From positions 124,001 to 188,000 of the forward strand of contig VICG01000008.1 of the NCBI GenBank assembly GCA_008692225.1: a DNA stretch of 64,000 bases. Reading direction: 5' to 3'. A model generated the notes under the pieces. That model ran no database searches. It had not been told where the DNA came from and saw nothing but the letters and a program-made list of their open reading frames with translations. Both the position numbers and the translations under genes were made by a program. This DNA is from Monilinia fructicola. Taxonomy: Eukaryota > Ascomycota > Leotiomycetes > Helotiales > Sclerotiniaceae. This document shows, piece after piece, positions 10,641 through 21,989 of this stretch (position 1 is the first letter of the stretch; every line of letters begins with the position of its first letter).

Positions 10641-11773
10641 ACTATATTATTTAAAAGTGCCTAGTAAATCAACAGAATCTAGATATTCTATATATTGTAA
10701 TACTTACAAAACACAATATCTTCAAACCTTACCTACTCACCAGTTCAACGTAAGAATTTTCACACCGTAAAGCAAGGTTCCCCAACATCCCTCAAAGCCC
10801 CACCCATCAAAACCTTCTCGCTCGCGTCGTAGAAGAAGAATCAATACTGATCCACGCACAAACAACATCATCGCTATTCCACAACCCACAGGTTACGCTT
10901 TGTGATGAAGGTTGCGATTAATTACAACTTGGAGATATCCAGGATCCGCAGAGAGAACGGTGATCTGATATCATTCGAAGAGGTGAAAACTGTTGGTCCA
11001 GATGGAGAATGAGAGGTGTATATGTAATATGATATGATAGATATATCTACTCGAGTATTATGGTATAATTAATAGATAGTACACACTATAATCCCTCATT
11101 ACATGACAACAACCACAGATAACCGCCGCCGGTTTATGATACGCATTGCAGTTGAACCTCACGCTCTGGATTTCTGATTTTCTGCTACGCCGTTTATAGA
11201 ATGTGAGATGTGCTGCTAAAGTGTTATTTCAACATGCGTGGGTCCGAGGAGAGAGAAGCGCAGTATGGAATCGATGGGTTGGTTTGAGGTGATTGAGAAA
11301 TTGGGGGGTTGGTTCATTTGGATGGGAGTGGGAGATGTGTTGATGTTATGTTGTATCGGATTCTGTTTTGGCTGCTATTCTCGGGAGGATTCGTTCTATA
11401 TTGTTTGTGCAATATTGCGCATACAGTTTTGAAAGACGTTGTTCAACTGTTGCGAATATCATTCCTAGGCTTCATTTCTAGCTTGATTAAAGTCATATCA
11501 CAGCCACAGCACAGCACAGCAGCAGCACAGCACACAGCACAGCACAGCACAGCACAGCACAGCACAGCACAGCACATCACATCACATCACATCACATGAA
11601 ATCGGACCAAACATGTTAAATTTCATATCATTTCTAAACGCTAAGTTTGTACGTATGACGCTAGACCTCAAGGCGAAGGACTCTGTCCAAAAAGATATAT
11701 ACATTGAAAACAAACATTCATTTATCCAAACAAATCAATCATGAGATGTCAAATCTCTGAACAGAGGAAACTC
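10641..11773. other. Intergenic stretch with a small possible coding relic
   Basis: Composition is normal. A 35-codon frame from ATG 10904 to TGA 11009-11011 (begins MKVAINYNLE) might be the relic of a gene end, but has no homologue I recognise. The open frames at 11238-11600 arise mostly from a CACAG array and are not believable genes. Confidence 0.35.
11500..11596. repeat. (CACAG)n then (ATCAC)n pentanucleotide array
   Basis: About 14 CACAG-type units are followed by five ATCAC units, about 180 bp beyond the 3' end of the AA9 pseudogene on the opposite strand. Confidence 0.9.
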
Positions 11774-12841
11774 CTATGCCTCGCAGGTATCATCATCATC
11801 GTCGCCGGATGGTGGAGCCGCGGTGGCGGATGCGGATGCGACGGAGGTTACGAGCGTGGTGGGGGATGACGAGGTGTAGACAGCGGGGGCAGAAACAACA
11901 GGTGTTGAGACAGGGGCGGATGAGGCGGGCGCAGAGGCAACGCTAGTAGCAGGGGCAGAGGTTGAAGCGGGTGCAGCGGCAGATGTAGGAGCTACGCTTG
12001 CGGCGGGTGCGGAAGAACCGGATCCGGTACCAGCTCCGCCGGCCTTGTACAAAGGTGGACCAGGGATCACGTAGGTGAGTTTCTCGTAGATGGTGACCAA
12101 GATTCCCTTGTCGGTTGGGGTGTAGAGCTTCTCACCGAGGGTTCCGGCTGGAGTGGCGGTACCGCTACCGCTGATGTCTAAGTTGATACATTGAACGTAG
12201 TTTTGAGCACCATTGGCAGAGATCCGGCACTGTGAAGGGCGATGATCTCGTGACGAACGACGTACTGGCCTGGGGGCAATGTCGGCTGGAATGGTAGAAG
12301 TCCAGGTGTTGTTGGTGGCGATTAGCTTATCGGATGCCCAGGTTCCTGGGAGAGTGGTGTCATCCAATAACCCAGCCTCGTCAATCTTGAAGAATTCGAG
12401 AGTAGTCTTGTCAACGGTCTTGCAGTCACCCTTGCAGCTGGGCTAAGTAGGTGAGGATTGGACCGTGATGAGATTCGGGCCATTTACTCCATTGAAATTC
12501 GATGGTTTTGACCGGCTGCGATCTTGGCTGAAAGAGCAGCGTTTTTGGCATCCTTGGCACAGATGATATCACCACTGGCGTTCGTAGGCAGATCCATCGA
12601 TGTATCCTAGGTCGAGATTTTGGTCAGACCATCCGATGGAATCTGGCTGTGGGCTTTGGTATGCGTAAATGTTTTGGGAGCCATCCACCGTAGCTATTCC
12701 ACATTGTTAATTTAATCTATTATACTCTCGCTCGGAGGTTTAACTTACTAGGTTTGTGCCCGCAATGATACCGCTGACATATCCGTGAGCAGCACAGGTC
12801 GCAATGAGACCAGCGAAAGTGGTAAGCTTAGTGAAAGACAT
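11774..12841 (-). pseudogene. AA9 lytic polysaccharide monooxygenase, multiply frameshifted
   Basis: AA9 enzymes are secreted copper oxidases that cleave cellulose. The start CAT at 12839-12841 gives MSFTKLTTFAGLIATCAA, a signal peptide followed by the mature N-terminal His-Gly (copper-brace His1). An intron begins GTAAGT near 12750. AA9 hallmarks appear in sequence but in changing frames: [34 protein letters not shown], the WPESHHGP copper-His block, [49 protein letters not shown]. Frame changes, most fitting one extra base, lie near 12672-12675, 12581-12585, 12506-12509, 12440-12442, 12272-12276 and 12216-12223, and the exon 1 junction is also off by one. A Ser/Ala/Thr-rich linker and DDDDDTCEA end the protein; no CBM1 is seen. 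It is paralogous to the gene at 20119. As written it cannot make an active enzyme; clustered sequence errors are the alternative. Confidence 0.85.
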
Positions 12842-13093
12842 CCTGATTGAGGTTTTGATTTTGGATTTGGATTTGCAAAAAATGAAGGAATTTGATAATC
12901 AAAGGATAGAAAAAAAATTCACAAGGAATTGAGATGATAGACCAGCTGAATGAATGAAAACTTGCTAGAAGCAAAAAAGAGTGTGGTAAAGCGAAAAAGA
13001 GAATGATAGAGATTGAAAATATTGGACAAAGACTTGCTTTGATGTGGTGGGTGAGGGAAGGAAAGTCTCAAAGAGAGAGCGAAGTCATCTAGA

Positions 13094-13100
13094 TATATAA
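13094..13100 (-). promoter_or_regulatory. Possible TATA box of the AA9 gene
   Basis: TTATATA on the minus strand lies about 250 nt upstream of the AA9 start codon. Position and sequence fit a core promoter; there is no other support. Confidence 0.3.
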
Positions 13101-15760
13101 AAACTTCGATACACACTTTTCCACTCGCTCATTCGAACTTCCCATCCCAATTCGCGCAATCACAATAAAGTTGGCGCCTTAGCACACCCTGTTCGTACCC
13201 CGTATTCTCGTCAAAAAGATTGGCAATGAGTGTCAAGCAGTCGAGAATATATTGACGATGATGCTATTCATCTCCCTTCTCAAAGCGCTTCCCAAAAATG
13301 ATTGAGTACATTTGCAAATAGGGAACATCGATTCGATTCGATTGGAGGAAGGATCCGAATTTGGAGATAATCGTCAGGGGAGTACCCAGATTTCGAAACG
13401 TTTCCAGGTCTTAGCTGTCTCAGATTAAGAGATCTGTAGGGATCGATGTAATCTCGTTTTTTAAACTTTTCCATCTTGGCGTTTAACTTTTTTTTCCCCC
13501 TTTACCCTTGATGTTTTGAAGATGGTTGGCTCAAAGGTTGATGTTTAAATCGTTGTTTGCAATCTAGACGACCAACCGACCGACCCCCCTTCATCCTTCA
13601 TCGGATAAAGGTTGATGTGTTCATCTAGTCTGGGAATGTTCCGAGTACCAAGCATTTTGCATTCTGCATTCGATGAACAATGAAATGAAACGATTGAAAA
13701 ACTTTCGTGTCTTGTCTAGAGATACCTTGCAATTGGCGGCTGTGCAGTACGACACTCGCCGTCTGGCGTCCACGCTGTGTAAACCTAATCCTTGGATACT
13801 TTATCTCCTGGAACAGCTAAGCAGCTAAGCAGCTATGCAGCTTGCGAAGGCGTCTCGAATCTTAATCCTGGATCGAATAAAATTGTTAGAATGAACTCAT
13901 ATCCTTTCGATGACACGACACCGTTTAGTCAATATGCCAACCCCAAATTGCGGAGATGAAATGGAATCAAATAGATTATTGGCAGAGGATGAGGTGGGTT
14001 CAAAATTACAGTAAACAACATCTGACGAATTGATAGTCCGAGGGATACTTCCGGCTTGCCGCATAAAGTAAATATCTCGAGCTCGCGAATGGGAATCTTG
14101 GCTTCAAGCTCAAGCGCTGTTATCATCAAGCTTCCGATTGGTTTTTGAACGTTGCCGTTTCAAAGCGTACATATGATCAATTACCTAGGTAATGTTCAAT
14201 GTAAAACGACACGATGTGATGAACAAATTGAGTTGGTCTCAAGTGCCGTGAAACTTTCGTCATAGATGAGAGTCTAATTGAATAGTGTCCGTGAGACGGT
14301 GATACTGTTGTCGTCTGTGATACAGTGATACTCTTGTCTGTGATATATGAGAATCAGATGCACCTAAAAGACGTTGTAAGCGCTTGCAAGGTTCACCAGT
14401 TAGTTCAGTCCACCGGTGGTCTAACCTTTAACCAAGTTCTAACAGATGAGGGTCCTTGGCTTCTTCCTTCCACCAAACGGTTCCTACGCTATTATAGATG
14501 AAGAATGGTGTATTGTGAGTTACAAACCTATCCTTAGCCTCACCTACTCTAACCTCACCTACTCGAGCACATACTCTGTACTTGATACAACAAAATATCT
14601 GGCCAGCTTCAATCAAGAATTCTACGCAAAGCGATCCACATAGTGAGCCTCTTCTTCCCACCAACCTTATGGGTTATAAGGTTACCCTACTCTATTCCAA
14701 AGACGTGGCAGCATAGCTCGTACCGTGACTTGGCGCAAGAATTCCCCGATAGAATGTATTCCTACAAGTCGAGAAGAGGAGTATGACCGTGCCGTGAATA
14801 TATCCAGTATTTCTTGGCAACACTTTTGGTCTTGGAGGGGGGACACAAGAATTTATAAAACTTCATACGGGATGTTGTGGATACATATAGTAGTTGATTA
14901 ATATGTGCGTAACCCCCGTTTGTTGGTGATTTGATGGCGCTAGCTTCTCATTTGTTCTCATGTATTCTCCAACCACTTCTTCGGATCATCATATGATTGT
15001 GTACGCGTAATTGTCTCCTGGAATGTGATTATGTGAATGAAGGGGGGAATTTCCATGTCGGGACCTTCCGCTGTATCGAGGGTCTCTCGAGTCTACTTGC
15101 CACGTTGTGATTCTAGTTTCATGTCGCAGATATACGATCTCTCGATTAGTCTCTAGTTGATACACATGTCAAAGGTCGAGAGACAGTTCTGGAATATTAA
15201 CAACATGATCTGTATCATAAAGATGGCTCATGTCCCGGCGGGCCTCATCGTAGACTTTTAAAGCAAGTTTAAGAGTTGAGAATTCATTATGTGGTGAAGA
15301 CTATTTGTATACATTATGCATGGCACCGAGAATGTTATGAGGTATATTATATCAAATGTCAACCTCGATGATCTCGCCATCAGTCTACAGGTAGGGCAGT
15401 ATAGATATCTGTGCTTTTTGACCTATGCGATTTTTGTGGTCATTTCAATGGGTTGTTCTGGTGTTCTTGTATCACCATCGACCCTGCTTCAAGAATTTGC
15501 TGTTGAAAAAGGTCTCTTTGTGCGATTAAAACGTAGTTCTGAAGTGAGGATATAGGCAATTATCATAACAGTGAGTGTCATTCACATGAGAGAGGGTTCC
15601 CTCTTGAGCTAATCTGGCTTTCAATCAGACAATTTGTTGCTTCTTATTATCCTTTCCCATAAAACTATTCTGTTGGTCATTACCACCCTTTTCTGTTCCC
15701 AAATCTTTCGGATTCTGTTATTTGAAAAACTATTCAACCCTCGATATCAAGCCAATAGTC
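13101..15760. other. No recognisable gene
   Basis: Several frames of 60-80 codons occur on both strands (for example 14446-14643 plus and 14428-14664 minus overlap each other), but none has family motifs, introns or a plausible start context. A short CAGCTAAG repeat lies near 13813-13840. Confidence 0.4.
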
Positions 15761-16552
15761 ATGAGCGAAGAATCAAACCTAAGCATTTCAGATCAAGTTA
15801 TAAAAAGACAGGTTTAAATCTGAAAGAGAGAAAACCAGAAGCCAACGATGTCTATGATCGCTTCTATGATCGGAACGGAAGATCTACGCAAAGAGGTCAG
15901 GCAAAGAGAAGAGAGAACCGTCTCTATTTGGGAATAGTCTAAGCCCTATACTGATACCGAACGTCGTCGACAGATCTCTCAATATATTGACAGTTTGATT
16001 CTCAAGGAGGAACAAACTGCAGTACCACCATACCCTTCAGACGACGACCCGTTATTCAGAAGGATCCTGGCGAGTATCATTATTCCAGAACTATAGAAAA
16101 TAATACTCGTGCTAAACGTTGAAGAACTCCTAGCACCCCAACAGAAGGCACCTTAACATCCACAATTCGTCGAGAACGCAACGACACTCCACAACCCTGA
16201 CACGAAAGACCTGACATCTCAGACTCAAGCAGCATAACTAACTCTTCTATTCCTCGGAAAAACATCCAGAGAAAAGGCCTCATTCCAGTGATTGGAGTGA
16301 AGATGATGAAGGTAGCAAGTTTAAAGCAAGAGCGAAGCTGGTTGCCTCGGAGAAAACCCATAACGGAGGTGAATCACCAGTCTCAAACTGATACCACAAC
16401 CAACTCCCAAGAAGATGATTTCAAGCTCCCCGCCTTGGATTACCAGCGAGAAAAGAAATGGTGAAGCTTCTTGTGGTACTACTATTTCTCACACAAGATC
16501 TCATCATAAGCCTAACCGCCGGCGTCCTAAAAGACCCGCGTCCTCTCCTTAG
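15761..16552 (+). pseudogene. Decayed protein-coding relic, unknown family
   Basis: Successive short frames give protein-like, hydrophilic sequence: MSEESNLSISDQVIKRQ, then KPYTDTERRRQISQYIDSLI, PSDDDPLFRRILASIIIPE, then in another frame TEGTLTSTIRRERNDT, RPDISDSSSITNSSIPRKN and finally SSDWSEDDEGSKFKARAKL. In-frame TGA codons after AKR (16122-16124 region) and after PQP sit where CGA (Arg) would continue the frame, consistent with C-to-T decay. Frameshifts separate the pieces. A gag-like or transposon protein, or an ordinary gene, are both possible. Confidence 0.5.
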
Positions 16553-17293
16553 ACGCCGGGGCTGTGAGTTGTCTTTAGATTGGAAACATGCTTAATGTAG
16601 ACTGGAGTTTCGAGTTGGGAGATTTGGCTTTGGGTTGTACGGAATGGGGAGATGTATGTAATCGATTGTAATCCAATGGCTAGACAGACATACATCCCTA
16701 TATATCCGGATTTGAAGATGATAGGACAACGATACTTCCGATCGAGTTTTTCCCTCACCTTGCCTCAAATATAGTGATCTTGTGTGAGGGAAAGGCTTAG
16801 ATACAAGAAAGTCCCAGGAATCTATATGCTTAAAGGTTCATAGGAATAGAATGGACTCACGGATGGATGTTTATGGCCAGCTGATGGTACAATAAACAAG
16901 CCTGGAACACTTTTTCTAATCTCAATCTGTATGAAGGAATAGATGACGAGAAAGGGTTGTTACTTTGGCACCTATTCGTACCCTCTTGAGCACAATTGAT
17001 CATCATGACTGACATACTGTATAAGCCGCAAACCAAACACCCTCAACATCAATGTATTGCATGAGAACAAGAAACGCAACGCAACGCAGCAACATACCTG
17101 GTAGTCATATTTAGCTTTCTCTCATAAAAACATGTGTTGTAGATCTAAATCATGGATTTTTCACGCTCCTACTGAGATTTAATATCAGATGCATAAATGG
17201 CCAAGAAAGTATGTTGACAGCAGCAAAGTTTATAACGCCAAGACTTCAACCTCACTCTAGATAAAAGGAGTAAACACCCCGTCCTATCAATAA

Positions 17294-17452
17294 GATGATT
17301 TTATTATTGAAGATGTTTCCATTCTGCGAAATTTGGAAGAGATGAATGAAAACTTTGAAGTCTCCCTGGAAGATGAGATGGGAAATGCACATGAGAGACC
17401 TGATTCAGCACCGGAAAAGGAATCGGAAAAGGAGCAGATCCATATATGTTGA
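17294..17452 (+). pseudogene. Acidic coding relic
   Basis: A 52-codon frame rich in Glu/Asp (DDFIIEDVSILRNLEEMNEN, then EVSLEDEMGNAHERPDSAPE) ending in TGA at 17450-17452. It has no start codon; an in-frame TAA lies directly upstream. Composition resembles the relic at 15761-16552, so both may come from one decayed gene. Function unknown. Confidence 0.35.
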
Positions 17453-19268
17453 CGGCTGGTCTGGATAATCTATACATGGTCGGTGCCGGATTGAATGAAT
17501 AGGAAGACTTGTAAGTTGCTATACCGACGTTTGATAATCTTCAAAGAAGATGTCACGGACTTGGGATATGGATATAGGATATGGGATATGGATATGGTGA
17601 TCGGTGCACTGGGAGTTGTTGGTATACACCGAAACTCGTTGGAACAGTCACAAGTCACGACTCGCAGGATGAACCACACTTTGCGCACCATTGGCTTCTG
17701 GGTATGTATTGACTGCTTGGTATTCATTTTTTGAGTGTGCGGATAACTTCAGGTGTTTGCCAAATCCTCTGCCGGATCGGAACCGCCGTTCATTGAAAGA
17801 TTCGAAGTCTGAGGAGTTCTTTGGTTTTAAATTCATTTCCATGATGCATGCCTGGATCGAAATATTTTCATACTCGGCTCATTCGACAGAACCAGTGGCA
17901 GGTATTGTTCTTGATTGGGAGGGATTTCTTGATCAGAGGTTGTGGAATGAAATGCTTATTGAATATTCGAAGTTTCTCGCAATGGATTATAATTACCCGC
18001 CGTCAGAAATCCACCTCCACGAATACAAACGGCAACAGAACAGAACCTTCCATCAAGCTCGAGAATAGAAAAGCATACATGGAGCAGGCCTGCAATAGAA
18101 TCTCACCGATTGCAATGAGCTTGACTTCACCTCCCGTGTCATCAGGATACTGCAATAGCGACGATAAATGAATTTCATGTCCTTGGTGTTATTTTCGGAT
18201 CCCGGCGTCAATAATACAGTATCGATCGATATCAAGGCCGGCGCTTGCTTTTCATTGGCGAATCGATAATCGCCAGTCCATCCAATCCATAATTATCAAA
18301 TGTTTCCACAAAATGTTTCACTCACTTATCTATTTCGGACATTTTTGAAGTGGATTGATTTCCAGCACCCTCCCGAAATGAATACTGTACTGTACAGAAT
18401 AGAAGACTATATCGAGTTTATCGGGTTTATCGAGTCGTCAAGTCGTCAAGTCGCCAAGTCGTCAAGTCTATCGCTACCGAATCTTCATCTGGCATAAGGT
18501 TATCGTGGGTATACATGGAGATGGAGGATATACATGGAGGATATACATGAAGGATACACATGGAGGATATACATGGATGGGTATACAGTACTCGAGTACA
18601 ACAAACCGAAAGAAATTACAGAAACTACAGAAATTACAGAAATTACAGACTCTCTCTCTTTGCTACACTGGGACAATCATAGCTTGACTCGAGAATTTAA
18701 TTACCGACAAATCGAAAATCATGGACGATGAATTTTCTTCTTGGACGACGAATTGCTTCTTTTGGTATTCAATCAATCATGGCCAGAACAACATAAGGAT
18801 CAAAAGCAACGACCTAGGCGTTTAATCTAGAGCATCTCCCTTCCCTTTCAATTTATATCGGCTTGTTTCCCGTTGGCAGATGGGACTCAGGGAGTGATCT
18901 GATGGGGCCAAAAATTTAATAAATCGAAGTCGTCAGTAGTTTCAAAATAAGTTTTGATTTGAACCGTCATTGGTTATCTTATCGAAGCTTTCCTTTCGGA
19001 TGATCTCAGTGGACATCTATTGGATGAGAACATGCATCTGTACTCCGTATGGTCTAAAGTCTCGAAACCACATAATGCTGGATGCAGGTGCAATGCAGGC
19101 CCAGCCAGTCAGCTAGGATTGATTACAGGTACAAATTAAGCAAGATCTTGGTTTCATGTCAAACTATTAGGTACGTGTATCCATATTTTCATACTTGATC
19201 GCAACTTCTTTTTTTTCTCTTCATCTCATTCAATATGGCATTCCACCATTATCGTGTCAATACTCTCT

Positions 19269-19399
19269 GAGTAGTTGAGTAGTTGAGTAGTTGAGTAGTT
19301 GAGTAGTTGAGTAGTTGAGTACTTGAGTACTTGAGCACTTGAGCACTTGAGCACTTGAGCACTTGAGCACTTGAGCACTTGAGCACTTGAGCACTTGAG
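19269..19399. repeat. 8-bp tandem array changing from GAGTAGTT to GAGCACTT
   Basis: Six or so GAGTAGTT units are followed by GAGTACTT and then about nine GAGCACTT units, about 720 bp upstream of the AA9 start at 20119. The stepwise change of unit suggests separate expansion events. Confidence 0.9.
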
Positions 19400-19882
19400 T
19401 ATCTCTATCTGACTATCTGACTATCTGAGTAGGTCATTCTGATATCAGATCGGGACAGTCCAAGTAGGTGAGAAGGGGGGTAACAATAAGTTGATACAGT
19501 AACATTGAAAAAGAAGGACGAGGTGATGTTGTCCTGTATGTATCCAATGTATGGATCATTACCCCTTCTAATTCAAAAATATCCATGCAAGCAACAAATA
19601 AATTACGAATTACCGCTTACGATGCAGCCTTTATTCATTCAACATAATCCACAATCAATCATTGTCCAATACAATTCAATCTTTATGACTGGCATAAGAT
19701 TTTTGATGGCGCTTCTAGCCCTTTCAGATTCAACTCCCCGACACCTTCACAAGCAAAATATCATGATTTCCTTCAATCATGGCTAGGATGTGTAGTTTCG
19801 TTCTATTCAGATGGAATCTCCACCACTAACAAGTTCATCTAATGATGATGCATGGCTAAATGCTCTCTCTCTGTTGACTATG

Positions 19883-19890
19883 TATAAGTA
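19883..19890 (+). promoter_or_regulatory. Possible TATA box of the AA9 gene at 20119
   Basis: TATAAGTA lies 229 nt upstream of the start codon. The long C/T-rich stretch after it is typical of highly expressed fungal genes. Positional evidence only. Confidence 0.3.
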
Positions 19891-20118
19891 TCTTTCCCTT
19901 GGCCGAATTGGTAGTGAATTCTACATTGTTCAACAAACGCTTCTTTCCTTTCCATCACACTCATTTACGCAGTCCTAGGTGACTCTTTACATTCATTACT
20001 TCATTGATTGAAGCTCATCGTCCAATTTTCCAAACCAAAACTCTCATTTTTCCACCAAGAGAAACTTTGCAAAATTTCTTCCGCCAAGATCATCAACCTC
20101 AATATCATATTATCGAAA

Positions 20119-21334
20119 ATGTCTTTCTCCAAGATCGCAGTTGTGGCTGGTGCCATGTTTATCTCGGGAGCCGCAGCACATGGAAGAGTTTCGGGTATCA
20201 CTGCTGATGGTGTTTGGTATGAGGGTTATAATCCCTCATTCCAATATGCTCAAGTTGCGCCGGTCGTTGCTGGATGGTCTGATCCACAAGATCTATCAAA
20301 CGGTTTCATTGCACCCGATGCATATGGTACCTCTGACATTATCTGTCACTTGGGAGCTACCAACGCTAAAGGATACGTCAATGTTACGGCAGGTTCTATT
20401 GTCAACTTGCAATGGACTGCTTGGCCAGAATCCCACCACGGTCCAGTTCTTGGTATGGTTCTCTTGGATTTACAAATATGCTCGACTAATGAATACCTCT
20501 AGACTACCTCGCAGCTTGCACCGGAAATGATTGCACAACTGTCGACAAAACCAGCCTCGAGTTCTTCAAGATCGATGGTGTGGGACTTATTGACGATACC
20601 ACCGTTCCAGGTACATGGGCATCTGACCAACTCATCGCCAATAACAACTCCTGGTCCGTCACCATCCCAAAGTCCCTAGCACCAGGTGGCTACGTTCTCC
20701 GCCACGAGATCATCGCTCTCCACAGCGCCGAACAAGCCGACGGAGCTCAAAACTACCCACAATGTGTCAACTTGTGGGTTTCCGGAACCGGATCCGCAAC
20801 CCCCACCAGCTCCGATACCACTCTTGGTACGGCTCTCTACAAAGAGTCTGATGCCGGTATCGAGGTCAACATCTATGCTTCCCTTGCTTCATACGACGTC
20901 CCAGGTCCAACTCAATGGGTTTCCGCTACACAGCATCTGTTGTCCAATCCGGAGGAGCCGTCGCCACCGGTGCCGCACCTGTTTCTTCAGAAGCTTCATC
21001 GGCTGCATCAGCTGTCACTTCAAGCGTCGAATCATCTTCCGCCGCTGTTGTCGCCTCATCATCTGCTCAAAGCACCTCGGAAGTGATCGCCTCTACCTCC
21101 GCATCATCGGCCGCCGGCATCGCTACCTCCTCAGCTGTGGCAGCTAGTTCCGTCGTCCCCGTCGCCGCCTCTTCCTCCCTCAAAACCTCTTGCACCAAGA
21201 AGTCCAGCGCCACCACCGCCGCCGCTCCCGTCGTTACCTCGGCCCCAGCTGGAAATGTCGTCACGGATATCATCACCGACTACGTCACCGTTACCGATAT
21301 CGTCACCGTCACCGTTACTGCAGGTGCAGCTTAA
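20119..21334 (+). CDS. AA9 lytic polysaccharide monooxygenase (C-terminal frameshift)
   Basis: Secreted copper-dependent cleavage of cellulose is the expected role. Exons are 20119-20452 and 20503 onward; the intron (20453-20502, GT...AG) splits the codon after [24 protein letters not shown] is a signal peptide, followed by the mature His-Gly start. The WPESHHGP histidine block, [36 protein letters not shown] and NGAQNY-like GAQNYPQC motif with the axial Tyr are all in one frame, so the catalytic domain looks intact. At about 20925-20935, after [10 protein letters not shown], the frame that continues naturally into a Ser/Ala/Thr-rich linker ending [14 protein letters not shown] (TAA 21332-21334) is reached only by adding one base. 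Read as written the protein ends at 21086 with a Pro/His/Leu-rich tail (305 aa instead of 388). No CBM1 is seen. Confidence 0.88.
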
Positions 21335-21838
21335 GCATCGCGTCGTTGATCCTTCGACGTATGAAGCCGAGCTCAGCATTTCTCCCCATCAAACACCATC
21401 TCCATGATGATATTTTGAAGCAGATCATTTTTGTAAAGACTCTTTCCTCGCGCTATCGGGTATAGCGTCGGATGGAAATAGACAGATAGGTTGTGGAAGA
21501 TTCGTCGATGGGTAGATGAGCCTTCATATCACTTCTTGTACATATAATGGAATTGACCACTTTTTTCTCTGACTTCCAACATGAACATGTGCGCGTCGTA
21601 CTCTTGGATCGTAGTTTTGACACCGAGATTTGTGATATTTGACTCGAAGCATTTCTTGGTCATACTTAGTGGTCGCTCGAGCTTTATTGTTGTGCGGCGA
21701 CTGTATGCATAGTGCTTTCTTTTTCATTGTGTAGCGGGACTCTGGAAACTCTAATCAGATATACGCTGGGTGAATCCTTTTTTGTAAGATTACATGTTGA
21801 TTAATAGAACCTATCTCTAATTTATCTTGAGTACATAT

Positions 21839-21924
21839 GATACAGATACAGATACAGATACAGATACAGATACAGATACAGATACAGATACAGATACAGA
21901 TACAGATACAGATACAGATACAGA
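21839..21924. repeat. (GATACA)n hexanucleotide array
   Basis: About 14 perfect units, roughly 500 bp downstream of the AA9 gene. Confidence 0.9.
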
Positions 21925-21989
21925 CATAGAGATAAGTCTTCGGTATCGTTATGTTGCTAAGTAAAACAAAGCGACTGGTAAAACACAAC

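Larger units (their letters stand above)
17460..19990. other. No convincing gene
   Basis: A 125-codon frame at 17691-18068 has ordinary amino-acid composition but no motif, intron or homologue I recognise, and opposing frames overlap it. Short repeats include GGATATACATGGA near 18525-18580 and the 8-bp array at 19269-19399. Confidence 0.35.

Noticed and set aside
11309..11599. Plus-strand frame rich in His/Ser/Thr
   Set aside because: Its second half is only the CACAG/ATCAC array and the first half has no motif or matching intron.
14428..14664. Small frames on both strands over the same segment
   Set aside because: They overlap on opposite strands, and neither has family motifs, splice structure or a credible start.
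21067..21379. Minus-strand Ala/Thr/Val and Gly/Asp frames
   Set aside because: Mirror images of the Ser/Ala/Thr-rich AA9 tail.
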